A DNA stretch of 38,524 nt, taken from Labilithrix sp. (lineage in GTDB: Bacteria; Myxococcota_A; Polyangia; Polyangiales; Polyangiaceae). Below are positions 26,383 through 34,360 of the stretch, one piece after another. The notes beneath the pieces are model-generated. The model was not told where the DNA came from, searched no databases, and saw only the letters and a list, made by a program, of their open reading frames with translations. Every line of letters starts with the position of its first letter. The first letter of the stretch is position 1. Both the position numbers and the translations under genes were made by a program. The stretch is from positions 1 to 38,524 of the forward strand of contig JAQBQJ010000172.1 of NCBI GenBank assembly GCA_028287065.1, in the 5' to 3' direction.

Positions 26383-26520
26383 ATGGGCGACAAGTCTCCG
26401 AAGGCGAAGGACAAGGCGAAGAAGCAGGACACGCAGAACAAGAACCAGAAGCAGGCCGACGCGAAGGCGAAGGCGAACGCCGGAAGCCAGAACGCCGCCG
26501 CCGGGAAGAAGAAGGGCTGA
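26383..26520 (+). CDS. 45-residue Lys-rich small protein
   Basis: This short frame encodes 45 residues beginning MGDKSPKAKDKAKKQ and ending AAAGKKKG, rich in Lys, Gln, Asn and Ala. AGGACGG lies upstream of the ATG. The MGDKSPK start matches small proteins of unknown function that I recall from many proteobacterial genomes, often left unannotated. It is very basic, lacks hydrophobic segments and is probably disordered; nucleic-acid binding is possible but not shown. It ends 10 bases before the convergent lipoprotein gene at 26531. Confidence 0.75.
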   Translation: MGDKSPKAKDKAKKQDTQNKNQKQADAKAKANAGSQNAAAGKKKG

Positions 26521-26530
26521 AGCGAGCTCG

Positions 26531-27670
26531 CTAGCGCCGGCGGCGGCGGCGGCTCAAGCCGACGCACGCGAGCGCGAGCAGCTTCGGCGCCAGCCACCAC
26601 GCGCCCGCCGCCGAAGGCACGACGAGGCTGCGACGGAGCTGGCGGACCTCGGCGGCCGCGTCTGCGCCGCTGTCACCAGGGAAGCTCTCGTTCCCGATCT
26701 TCGCTTCGCCGGTGAGGCGCACGCCGCGCCCGCCGTCGAGCTCGGGCAGCGTGAGCTCGTACTTGCACACGCCGAACTTCAAGCCCTTCACGATCGCGAG
26801 CTGCTCGCGGTTCTCGTCGGCGGCCTCGTCGCCGTCGAGCTTCGCCGTGACCGTGCAGATCTCGGGCGTGAGGCTGCGCGCCCTCGTCAGCGCGTTCTGG
26901 CTGCAGACCGGCGCTTCTCCCATGCGCACGCGCGCCGAGACGTAGCGCTCACGACCTTCCACGATGCGGCACTCGTCGCTGCATCGGAGAGTTGCGTCCT
27001 TCAGCGCAGCGCGGTCCACGATCCGCAGCGAGAGCGCATGGTCGTCGATCTTCGATCGGATCTTCACGCTCGACGTCGCTTTGCGGGCGCGGAACACGTA
27101 GGCCGACGAAGCCTGCGGCTGACCGATCAGCTCGAGCGCGCCCTCGGGCTCGACGCGCACGGGCGCGTATGCGTAGCCGATCACCGGTCGACCGTCGCTC
27201 GTCGCGAGCCCGTGGAAGATGTCGACGCGCTCGCCGCTGACGTACACCGCGTCGCTCTCCTCCGTGCACGCATGCTCGAGCGGATGCACGGTCGGCTTGG
27301 CGACGTGGAGGAACATCTTGTCGACGAGGACCTTGCCCGCGCCGTCGCGTGCCGTGATCTCCAGGTCCGCCGTGCCGGGCTCGATGCCCTTCAGGACGAG
27401 GCTGCGATCGCGAACGACCTCGACGGCGACGATGCCCGGCCGCGACGACTTCGCGCTCGTGATGACGAGCTCGTTCTCGGTGCCGTTCGCGAACGCGACG
27501 ACGTCGAGCTTCGCGCCGGGCGCGATCGGCTTGACGAAGTTCTCGATCTCGACGCCCGACGCATAGGCGAACGTGAACTTCCCTTCGTAGCCGGTCGCTT
27601 TCGAATAACAGCCGAGGGCCGGCACGGAGAGCGCGACGAGGAGCGCCAAGCGTTTCGAAACAGGTGTCAT
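26531..27670 (-). CDS. Lipoprotein with C-terminal helix and Arg6 tail
   Basis: The 379-residue protein starts at ATG 27670 with a signal sequence ending PALGC (Cys21). The body is beta-rich with Ig-like features (for example the segment ending EPGTADLEITARDGAGKVL near residue 100) and no enzyme motif I recognise. The C-terminus has a hydrophobic run (AGAWWLAPKLLALACVGLS) followed by six Arg, reminiscent of MYXO-CTERM sorting tails but without their Cys. It lies 25 bases downstream of the cysteine-repeat protein on the same strand, so they are probably cotranscribed and may act together on the cell surface. Confidence 0.78.
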   Translation of the reverse strand: MTPVSKRLALLVALSVPALGCYSKATGYEGKFTFAYASGVEIENFVKPIAPGAKLDVVAFANGTENELVITSAKSSRPGIVAVEVVRDRSLVLKGIEPGTADLEITARDGAGKVLVDKMFLHVAKPTVHPLEHACTEESDAVYVSGERVDIFHGLATSDGRPVIGYAYAPVRVEPEGALELIGQPQASSAYVFRARKATSSVKIRSKIDDHALSLRIVDRAALKDATLRCSDECRIVEGRERYVSARVRMGEAPVCSQNALTRARSLTPEICTVTAKLDGDEAADENREQLAIVKGLKFGVCKYELTLPELDGGRGVRLTGEAKIGNESFPGDSGADAAAEVRQLRRSLVVPSAAGAWWLAPKLLALACVGLSRRRRRR

Positions 27671-27695
27671 GGCCGACTCCTCTCCCGAGCCTACC

Positions 27696-29507
27696 TCAAG
27701 GCGTGCAGACGAAGCCGACGCACGAAAGCGCCACGTCGCAATCGGCCGTGAGGACGCAGGCCTTTCCGCTCCCACACTTGATCGCGCACGTCCCGCCGCA
27801 ATCGACGTCGGTCTCGAGCCCGTTCTTCACGGTGTCGTTGCAGGCCGGTGCCTGGCAGACGCCGCCCGTGCACACGCTGCTCGTGCAGTCGGTGCCGATC
27901 ATGCACGCCTTGCCGTTGGCGCACTTCGCGGCGCAGCTCCCGCCGCAATCGACGTCCGACTCGCTGCCGTTCTTCACGAGGTCGAAGCACGCAGGGACCT
28001 GGCAGACGCCCGCCGTGCACACGCCGCTGAGACAGTCGGGCGAAGCGAGACACGCCTTGCCGTTGCCGCACTTGGCGCACGTCCCGCCGCCGCAGTCTAC
28101 GTCGGTCTCCGCGCCGTTCTTCACGGCATCCGAGCACACCGCCGCCTGACACACCGAGCCGGAGCACACGCCGCTCGTGCACTCACCGTTGATCGCGCAC
28201 GCCTTGCCGGCAGCGCACTTCGCGGGGCAGCTGCCGCCGCAGTCGACGTCGGACTCCCCGCCGTTCTTCTTGCCGTCGTTGCACGCCGGCGCCTTGCAGA
28301 CGTTCGCGTTGCACACGCCGCTCGCGCAGTCGCCGGCGACGACGCAGGCGTTCCCCGTCGCGCACTTCGCGGCGCACGCCGTGCCACAGTCGACGTCGGA
28401 CTCCGTGCCGTTCTTCTTTCCGTCGTTGCACGCAGGCGCCTGGCACACGAGGCCGGTGCACACTCCGCTCGTGCAATCGGCGTTCACCGCGCACGACTTG
28501 CCGTCGCCGCAGGGGGTCGGGCAGCTTCCACCACAGTCGATGTCCGTCTCGCTGCCGTTCTTGACGGCGTCGACGCATGCGGCCGTCGAGCACGTCTTCG
28601 CCACCGTGTTGCACACGCCGCTCGTGCAGTCGGCGGCGACGAGGCAGCCCTTCGCGTTCGCACACTTGGTCGCGCAGGCTCCGCCGCAGTCGACGTCCGT
28701 CTCGCTGCCGTTCTTCACGACGTCGCTGCAGGTGGGGACCGCGCACTTCTTCGTCGCCCCGTCGCACACGCCGCTCGTGCAATCGCCGGCGACGGCACAC
28801 GCCTTGGCGTTCTCGCATTTCGTCGTGCAGCTTCCGCCGCAGTCGACGTCCGTCTCGCTGCCGTTCTTCACGGCGTCCGTGCAGAGCGGCGCCGTGCAGG
28901 TCTTCGTCGTCGCGTCGCAGATCGCGCTCGCGCAGTCGGCCGCGACGCCGCACGCCTTGCCGGTCGTGCACTTCGCGCACGACGCGCCGCAGTCGACGTC
29001 GGTCTCGGTGCCGTTCAGGACGCCGTCCGCACACGCAGCGCTCACGCAGGTGTTGGCATTGCACACCTTCGACGAACAATCGGCAGGGGCGAGGCACGCC
29101 TTGCCGGCGGCGCACGGCGCGCAGCTTCCGCCGCAATCGACGTCCGTCTCGTCGGCGTTCTTCAGGACGTCGGTGCAGCTCGGCGACGCGCATACGCCCC
29201 CCGTGCACACGCCGGTCGCGCAATCCGACGGGCCGCCGCACTTCTTGCTCACGGCGCACTTCGGGCACACGCTGCCACCGCAGTCGGTGTCGGTCTCGAC
29301 GCCGTTCGTCAGTCCGTCGCCGCACGTCGGGTCGGCCGGCATCGCGGCGTCGGGCGCGGGCGCATCGACGAGACCTGCCTCGGGTGCGTCGGGGATCGAC
29401 GCGTACTCGGCGCAGCCGGGCATCATCCACAGCCCGACGGCCGTGACGAAGAGGACCACCGCTCCGGCGATGCGAGGGATCGAAGCGGTGTGGAGTGCGC
29501 GCGTCAT
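27696..29507 (-). CDS. Lipoprotein with eleven cysteine-rich repeats
   Basis: The 603-residue protein starts at ATG 29507. It has an N-terminal hydrophobic segment ending MMPGC (Cys32), an Asp/Pro/Ala-rich linker, and then eleven repeats of about 48 residues from Cys62 to the end. The repeat consensus is [20 protein letters not shown]....DC.SGVC....C. The acidic ETDVD part could bind calcium, and the cysteines are probably all in disulfides. This kind of repeat is common in Polyangia surface proteins; no function is established to my knowledge. Likely exposed on the outer surface, as adhesin or structural filament (inference). It is the first gene of a pair with 26531-27670 and is divergent from 29699. 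Confidence 0.85.
   Translation of the reverse strand: MTRALHTASIPRIAGAVVLFVTAVGLWMMPGCAEYASIPDAPEAGLVDAPAPDAAMPADPTCGDGLTNGVETDTDCGGSVCPKCAVSKKCGGPSDCATGVCTGGVCASPSCTDVLKNADETDVDCGGSCAPCAAGKACLAPADCSSKVCNANTCVSAACADGVLNGTETDVDCGASCAKCTTGKACGVAADCASAICDATTKTCTAPLCTDAVKNGSETDVDCGGSCTTKCENAKACAVAGDCTSGVCDGATKKCAVPTCSDVVKNGSETDVDCGGACATKCANAKGCLVAADCTSGVCNTVAKTCSTAACVDAVKNGSETDIDCGGSCPTPCGDGKSCAVNADCTSGVCTGLVCQAPACNDGKKNGTESDVDCGTACAAKCATGNACVVAGDCASGVCNANVCKAPACNDGKKNGGESDVDCGGSCPAKCAAGKACAINGECTSGVCSGSVCQAAVCSDAVKNGAETDVDCGGGTCAKCGNGKACLASPDCLSGVCTAGVCQVPACFDLVKNGSESDVDCGGSCAAKCANGKACMIGTDCTSSVCTGGVCQAPACNDTVKNGLETDVDCGGTCAIKCGSGKACVLTADCDVALSCVGFVCTP
27699..29324 (-). repeat. Eleven tandem repeats of about 147 bp
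   Basis: In-frame tandem repeats encode the Cys-rich units of the lipoprotein above. Units differ by several residues, with the middle units (4-8) most alike, which suggests expansion by duplication. Confidence 0.9.
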
Positions 29508-29586
29508 GGATCGTCCATGGTCGGTCGCTGCGGCCGTGGTGCGCAACCGCCAACGCCCGTGCGCGCCGCACTGCGGGAACCCCTAA

Positions 29587-29608
29587 CGTCACTCGCGTCT
29601 GAGTGACG
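29587..29608. promoter_or_regulatory. 8-bp inverted repeat between divergent lipoprotein genes
   Basis: Perfect arms cgtcactc and gagtgacg flank a 6-base spacer in the 191-base region between the genes starting at 29507 (minus) and 29699 (plus). It could be a dimer-binding operator serving both; no known consensus is recognised. Confidence 0.4.
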
Positions 29609-29698
29609 GAATCGATAATCCGGGGGAAGATTCGGGTTGCGCGGGCGTAAAAACCTATCAGAGTCGACGTAGGCCTCTGTAGGCAAAGGTATCCTTCG

Positions 29699-31336
29699 AT
29701 GAACCGCTCTGGACTCCTCCGTGTCGGCGCCCTGGCCGCTTCCTTCGCCGCGCTCGCGGCCTGCTCTCCTTCGACGGACGAAGGCGCGACGAACAGCGAC
29801 GACCTGACCGGCACGACCAGCGCCGAGCGGGCGATCCACTTCGAGTCGCAGGTCTACGTCGCGCCCGACGCGAACGACGACGCGATCAAGACGGCGATCG
29901 CTCGTCAGGTGAAGACGGCCATCGGCGCGCTCCGCGAGCCCAAGGTGTCGATCAACGACCGCGGCGCGCAGAGCAACCTCGATCCGTCGAAGTGGACGAA
30001 GCGCGTCCTCACCGTGAAGGACCCTGCGAACCCCTCGCAGACGTCGCAGATCATGCGCGTCACTTTCAAGTACGACGATCGCGCCGTGGTCACGAACGAT
30101 CTCTCGTCGCGCACCGCGATCGACTTCGTGATGCTCGCCGACGAGTACGGTCGCCACGACCAGCCGATCAAGACCGAGTGCACGGACGACCCGACCACGG
30201 ACACCGATTCGCTCTGGTACCACTACCAGCCGCAGTCGAGCGCGTGCAGGACGCGCATCCAGAACGAGCTCGGCGCGATCGCCGCGCAGAAGCAGGCCCT
30301 CGCGAGCGGTGACGACGTCATCGGCCCGGCGGAGGCGAACCGCTGGTTCATGCCGGTGACGGCAAAGCTCGATCCGAAGAAGCTCCCGGCGAGCGAATTC
30401 TCTCCCGAGTACGATCGGCTGTACGGGATCGGCGACGGCTCGCGCGACAAGGTCGTCGTGTACGCGTTCTTCGGCGTCGACACCGACGAGAACGACCCGG
30501 ACGACTACCTCGCGCAAGAAGCGGCGCGCTTCCTCCGTGAGATGCTGCGCGCGCAGCCGAATTTCCGTCCCGTGAAGACCGAGCCGTCGGCGATGCTCCT
30601 CGACGTCTACGTCGACGGCCGCAAGATCGAGGGCGTCACCTACGACGAGATGTTCGGCTGGATCATCGACAAGAGCGGCTACCCCGCCGAGGTCGGGAAC
30701 GACGCGAACAAGATCAAAGACCTGCGCCGTCAGGCGCTGTCGAAGCTGACGGAGCGCTGGATCTACTGGGATCTGCCGATGACCGTGAAGAGCGCGGGCG
30801 GCGCGAGCAAGGACGTCACCGTCGAGGTGCGCTCGTTCTACGGCTACGAAGACGGCTCAGCGGAGGCGCGCCAGCATGCGCAATGGCGTTATCTCGAAGC
30901 GTTCTGGCACGGCGACGTGTTCCTCTACAACGGCCACTCGCACTTCGGTCACGGTCCGCTCGAGCCGACCATGTACGGGCCGCAGAACTGGAACGACCGC
31001 TACCAGATCATGCTGGTGAACAGCTGCATCTCGTTCAACTACTACCATCAGGATTTCCTGGCGATGAAGCCGGGCGGGTCGAAGAACCTCGACATGATCG
31101 TCAACGGTCTTCCCTCGTACGTGTGGGGCGGTGGCGCGGCGATGGCTCGCCTGCTGAACGGCCTCATCGACGGAACGCAGAAGTCGTATCGCGAGCTGCT
31201 CACCGGAATGCGGCTCGACACGCCGTGGGGCGAGCACGGCTACGATCCGATGCGCGTCGTGGACGGCGAGCTCGACAACACCTACGTGAAGACGAATTCG
31301 CCGCTCACCGTCACCGTGCGTCCGCCGGTTTACTGA
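29699..31336 (+). CDS. Lipoprotein, possible clan CD (gingipain/caspase-like) cysteine peptidase
   Basis: The 545-residue protein has a lipoprotein signal with Cys22 in LAAC. The N-terminal 400 residues are not recognised. Near the C-terminus DVFLYNGHSHFG (His413, His415) is followed 28-30 residues later by IMLVNSCIS (Cys443), that is, a hydrophobic strand ending in His with Gly nearby and a second hydrophobic strand ending in Cys. This is the arrangement of clan CD cysteine peptidases such as gingipains and caspases. The match is by pattern only. An AAAGG lies about nine bases before the ATG. Its last seven bases overlap the convergent MFS gene. Confidence 0.8.
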   Translation: MNRSGLLRVGALAASFAALAACSPSTDEGATNSDDLTGTTSAERAIHFESQVYVAPDANDDAIKTAIARQVKTAIGALREPKVSINDRGAQSNLDPSKWTKRVLTVKDPANPSQTSQIMRVTFKYDDRAVVTNDLSSRTAIDFVMLADEYGRHDQPIKTECTDDPTTDTDSLWYHYQPQSSACRTRIQNELGAIAAQKQALASGDDVIGPAEANRWFMPVTAKLDPKKLPASEFSPEYDRLYGIGDGSRDKVVVYAFFGVDTDENDPDDYLAQEAARFLREMLRAQPNFRPVKTEPSAMLLDVYVDGRKIEGVTYDEMFGWIIDKSGYPAEVGNDANKIKDLRRQALSKLTERWIYWDLPMTVKSAGGASKDVTVEVRSFYGYEDGSAEARQHAQWRYLEAFWHGDVFLYNGHSHFGHGPLEPTMYGPQNWNDRYQIMLVNSCISFNYYHQDFLAMKPGGSKNLDMIVNGLPSYVWGGGAAMARLLNGLIDGTQKSYRELLTGMRLDTPWGEHGYDPMRVVDGELDNTYVKTNSPLTVTVRPPVY

Positions 31337-32493
31337 GCCGTCGCGCCGCTGCGGCGACGCGAGGCGATCAGCACGCCTGCCGCCGCGAAGAACGCACCGA
31401 TCGCGCAGGTCCCCGCCCAGCCAAACCGCGGCCACGCGAGCGACGCGACGAGCGATCCGAGCGCGCCGCCGGCGAAGTACATGACCATGTAGAGTGCATT
31501 GAATCGGTTGCGGTGCTCCGGCGAGAGGCCGAGGATCACGTTCTGGTTCGTGATGTGATTGGCCTGCACGCCGGCGTCGAGCAGCACGACGCCGACGCCG
31601 AGCATCGCCAGCGACGACGGCATGACCGCGAACGCCGCGAAGCCGAGGATCACGAGCGAAAGGCTCGCGATGTTCAGGCGCTCCGGCGCGAGTCGCGACG
31701 CGAGGCGTCCGACGATGGGCGCGACGACCACGCCGGAGAGACCGAGAACGCCGTAGAGACCCGCCACGCGCGGTCCGTGGCCGAGCCCGTTCAGGTGGAA
31801 GGCGAGCGTCGCCCAGAACACGCTGAACGACGCGAAGCCGAGCCCACCCAGGATGCCGTGCTTGCGAACGGCATCCTCGCGCGCGAGCAACGAGCGCATG
31901 CTGCCGAGGATGGTCCGCACGCCGATGCGCTCGGCCGGCTCGAGGCGCGGCAGGCTGAGCCGGAGGACGAGGGCGACGGTCGCCATCGCGCAGGATGCGA
32001 GCAGGAACATCGTGCGATGCCCGAAGGCCTCGCTCACGAGGCCGCTCACGGTGCGCGAGAGCAGGATGCCCGCGAGCATCCCACCCATGATCGTGCCGAT
32101 GATCCGCCCGCGCGCGGCAGGCTCGGCGAGCGACACCGCGATCGGGAGCACGATCTGCGGGAGCGACGACGCAGCGCCGAGCACGAGCATGAGCGCGGCG
32201 AACAGCCAGAACGTCTTCGCGAACGCGAGCACCACGAGGACGAGCGACGATGCGAGCGCGGTGAGCGACGCGAGGCTACGACGCTCGTGGCCGTCGCCGA
32301 GCGGCACGAGCACGAGCATGCCCGCGCCGTAGCCGATCTGGCAGAGGGTCAGCGCGACGCCGACGTTGCGCTCGGTCGTCATCAGATCGTGCGCGACGGC
32401 CGCGGCCATCGGCTGCCCGTAGTAGAGGTTCGCGACACCGAGCGCGCCACTGGCCGTGAGGACGGAGAGGACGGCGCGAGAGGGGCGCTTCAT
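31330..32493 (-). CDS. MFS transporter (DHA1-like)
   Basis: The 387-residue protein has about twelve hydrophobic helices and the loop 2-3 motif LVPLGDGHERRSL, which fits MFS motif A. Length and the opening ANLYYGQPMAA resemble bacterial DHA1 drug or metabolite exporters. The substrate is unknown. ATG 32493 is chosen; the frame remains open upstream but without transmembrane character. The stop overlaps the end of the convergent lipoprotein gene by seven bases, and the 83-base gap upstream to the gene ending at 32577 allows cotranscription. Confidence 0.94.
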   Translation of the reverse strand: MKRPSRAVLSVLTASGALGVANLYYGQPMAAAVAHDLMTTERNVGVALTLCQIGYGAGMLVLVPLGDGHERRSLASLTALASSLVLVVLAFAKTFWLFAALMLVLGAASSLPQIVLPIAVSLAEPAARGRIIGTIMGGMLAGILLSRTVSGLVSEAFGHRTMFLLASCAMATVALVLRLSLPRLEPAERIGVRTILGSMRSLLAREDAVRKHGILGGLGFASFSVFWATLAFHLNGLGHGPRVAGLYGVLGLSGVVVAPIVGRLASRLAPERLNIASLSLVILGFAAFAVMPSSLAMLGVGVVLLDAGVQANHITNQNVILGLSPEHRNRFNALYMVMYFAGGALGSLVASLAWPRFGWAGTCAIGAFFAAAGVLIASRRRSGATAQ

Positions 32494-32576
32494 CGGGTGC
32501 TGCCGCAGCGGCGCCGGAGCGCGTCGCACGGTCCCCGCTCGAGTGCAAGGCTCGTGCGCGGCGACGTTCCCGTCGA

Positions 32577-34007
32577 TCAGCCGCCGGGCGCGATCGCCGT
32601 GACGCGCACGGTCCCGCTCGCCGGCAGCGCCGGGATCAAGGCACCGGCGAAGATCCCGATCGGCACCTTGGTCAGGCCGAACGCTGCGGCATGGCCGCGG
32701 ACGAAGTCGTAGCTCGGGACGAGATCGCTCTCGAAGAACGCCACCGACGGCTGGTTCAGCGTCGATGCCGCGGACGGGGCGAACGCAGCGAGCTGCGACG
32801 GGAGCTGCGGCGCCGTGACGGTCAGCGTTCCGGGCGGGACGATGAACGTCCACTCGACGGTCTCGAGGCTCTCCGCGCCGCCTGCGTCGATCGTGTTCGA
32901 GAACGGAAGCGTGACGACGCCGCTATCGGCTCCGGAGAGCGCGCCGGACGCGGTCCACGTGACGACCGGGCGTGCGGGCGTGGCGTTCGTCGCCGTCGCT
33001 CCGAGCAACGACGGCAAGAGGCCGCCCGCGAGATCGAGCGCCTGCGTGGTGACGCCGGCCGGGATGCGCTTCGAGAACGACACCACCTGCTGGAAGCCGC
33101 TCGGGATGAAGTTCACGAACTGCAGCTCGCCCTGGTAGGCATCGGCGTAGCCGCCCGCGACGACGAAGCTCGGCGACGCGCCGCCGGCCTCGAGCGCGAT
33201 CGCCGACGACCCGATCGCGAACGACTGATCGTTCGCGATCTGCCCGAGGAACGCCTGCGGGTTGGTCAGGTTCGGCGCATTCGTGATGTCGAGCGTGAAT
33301 GCGGTACCCGGAGCCCACGCCGACATGCCGGTCACGGTCGTCGTGCCGGTCGCGGCGAGCGGGATGTCCTTCTTGAAGCTGTAGTAGGTCTGCAGGTTGT
33401 AATCGAGCTTCGCTATCACCGGGAACTTCGCACCGGTGATGCATTCCGGCGTGAGCTCCATCGGGTACGTGCCGGCGGAGGCGGCATTCGTCGAACAATT
33501 GAAATTACCGAGTACGACCGTGATGGGGCCGCCCGGATTGCCGCTCGCGGCCGTCACGCTCACCGGTCGTGTCGTGCGTTCGACGACGTCGAGCACGTCA
33601 CCGGCCTTCACGCCGACGTATGTGAGCAGCTGACGAGTGCCTGCCGCGCCGAGCGCGACGGTGATCTGCCCGCCGTTCGTCACGGCGTGGGTCGCCTTCC
33701 CGTCTGCACCTGTGATCGCGGTCGCGATCGCGGCGCCGGCCGCATCGTGAAAGACCACGCTCACGCCCGGGTCCGGGGCTCCGCCCTTGGTCACCACGAC
33801 CGTCGCGGTGTCGCCCGCCGGCGCATCCTGGCCGGCGTCTTGTCCCTGCGGGATGGCTCCGTCGACCCCCGGCATGCTGCCCTCCGGGGTGAACGACGCA
33901 TCGTTCGTCGGAGTCGGGGTCGCGGTGTTCGTCGCGGTGTCGTCACACGCGGCAAACGGAAGGACGGAGACGAGCGAGGACACGACCAGGGCGGCAGCAC
34001 GCTTCAT
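32577..34007 (-). CDS. Large secreted lipoprotein of unknown function
   Basis: The 476-residue protein has a lipoprotein signal (Cys21 in PFAAC), a Thr/Pro/Asp linker to about residue 65 and a first domain (about 66-130) with GAPDPGVSVVFHDAAGA and TGADGKATHAV, typical of Big- or carboxypeptidase-regulatory-like beta folds. The rest is beta-rich and has no recognised motif. Two cysteines (NFNCST, PECITG) may form a disulfide. A perfect 16-bp inverted repeat lies 18 bases upstream of the start. It is upstream of the MFS gene on the same strand. Confidence 0.8.
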   Translation of the reverse strand: MKRAAALVVSSLVSVLPFAACDDTATNTATPTPTNDASFTPEGSMPGVDGAIPQGQDAGQDAPAGDTATVVVTKGGAPDPGVSVVFHDAAGAAIATAITGADGKATHAVTNGGQITVALGAAGTRQLLTYVGVKAGDVLDVVERTTRPVSVTAASGNPGGPITVVLGNFNCSTNAASAGTYPMELTPECITGAKFPVIAKLDYNLQTYYSFKKDIPLAATGTTTVTGMSAWAPGTAFTLDITNAPNLTNPQAFLGQIANDQSFAIGSSAIALEAGGASPSFVVAGGYADAYQGELQFVNFIPSGFQQVVSFSKRIPAGVTTQALDLAGGLLPSLLGATATNATPARPVVTWTASGALSGADSGVVTLPFSNTIDAGGAESLETVEWTFIVPPGTLTVTAPQLPSQLAAFAPSAASTLNQPSVAFFESDLVPSYDFVRGHAAAFGLTKVPIGIFAGALIPALPASGTVRVTAIAPGG

Positions 34008-34025
34008 GTCGCATGAGCGTCCGGC

Positions 34026-34071
34026 CGTTCGCGCTCTTCATCAACTGAGCATTCCATGAAGAGCGCGAACG
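34026..34071. promoter_or_regulatory. Perfect 16-bp inverted repeat upstream of the 476-aa lipoprotein
   Basis: Arms cgttcgcgctcttcat (34026-34041) and atgaagagcgcgaacg (34056-34071) match perfectly around a 14-base spacer. It lies 18 bases upstream of the minus-strand ATG at 34007. It could be a long operator or a 5' leader hairpin that affects translation. Confidence 0.6.
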
Positions 34072-34291
34072 CGCTGTCATCCCGAGCGGTACGGCGCACG
34101 ACACTCGCGCACCAAAATGAAGGCGCCGACTGGCGCGCTCGAACGGTCGAGCTATGAGCTTAATGTCGCGTCGTTTCTCGGACCGGGAGGCCATCGAGAA
34201 GAACACCTGCGCACATCAAACGCGTGAACAACGCGCGCACGCTCCGGCGTTGCGTGCATCGGCGTGACGCTTCGGCGCACGCCACAAAGTG

Positions 34292-34328
34292 CCCTCGTCG
34301 AGTCCCTCGACGGGGGCGCGTTCTTTTT
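34292..34328 (+). terminator. Hairpin followed by T-rich run ahead of the membrane-protein pair
   Basis: Arms ccctcgtcgag and ctcgacggggg pair with one G-T wobble around a TCC loop, then cgcg and ttcttttt. It lies 32 bases before ATG 34361 in the same direction, so it might attenuate transcription of that gene. The 4-base gap before the T-run weakens the call. Confidence 0.35.
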
Positions 34329-34360
34329 GTCGCCATTTCTGGGACGATGGCGCCTCCGGG

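Larger units (their letters stand above)
34008..34360. other. Intergenic region, 353 bases
   Basis: It holds the 16-bp inverted repeat at 34026-34071, a second hairpin at 34292-34316 followed shortly by a T-rich run, and otherwise no gene that I can support. Confidence 0.6.

Noticed and set aside
27699-29324. Regular repeats that could be taken for a CRISPR array
   Set aside because: Units are coding, in frame, imperfect and contiguous, with no unique spacers and no cas genes.
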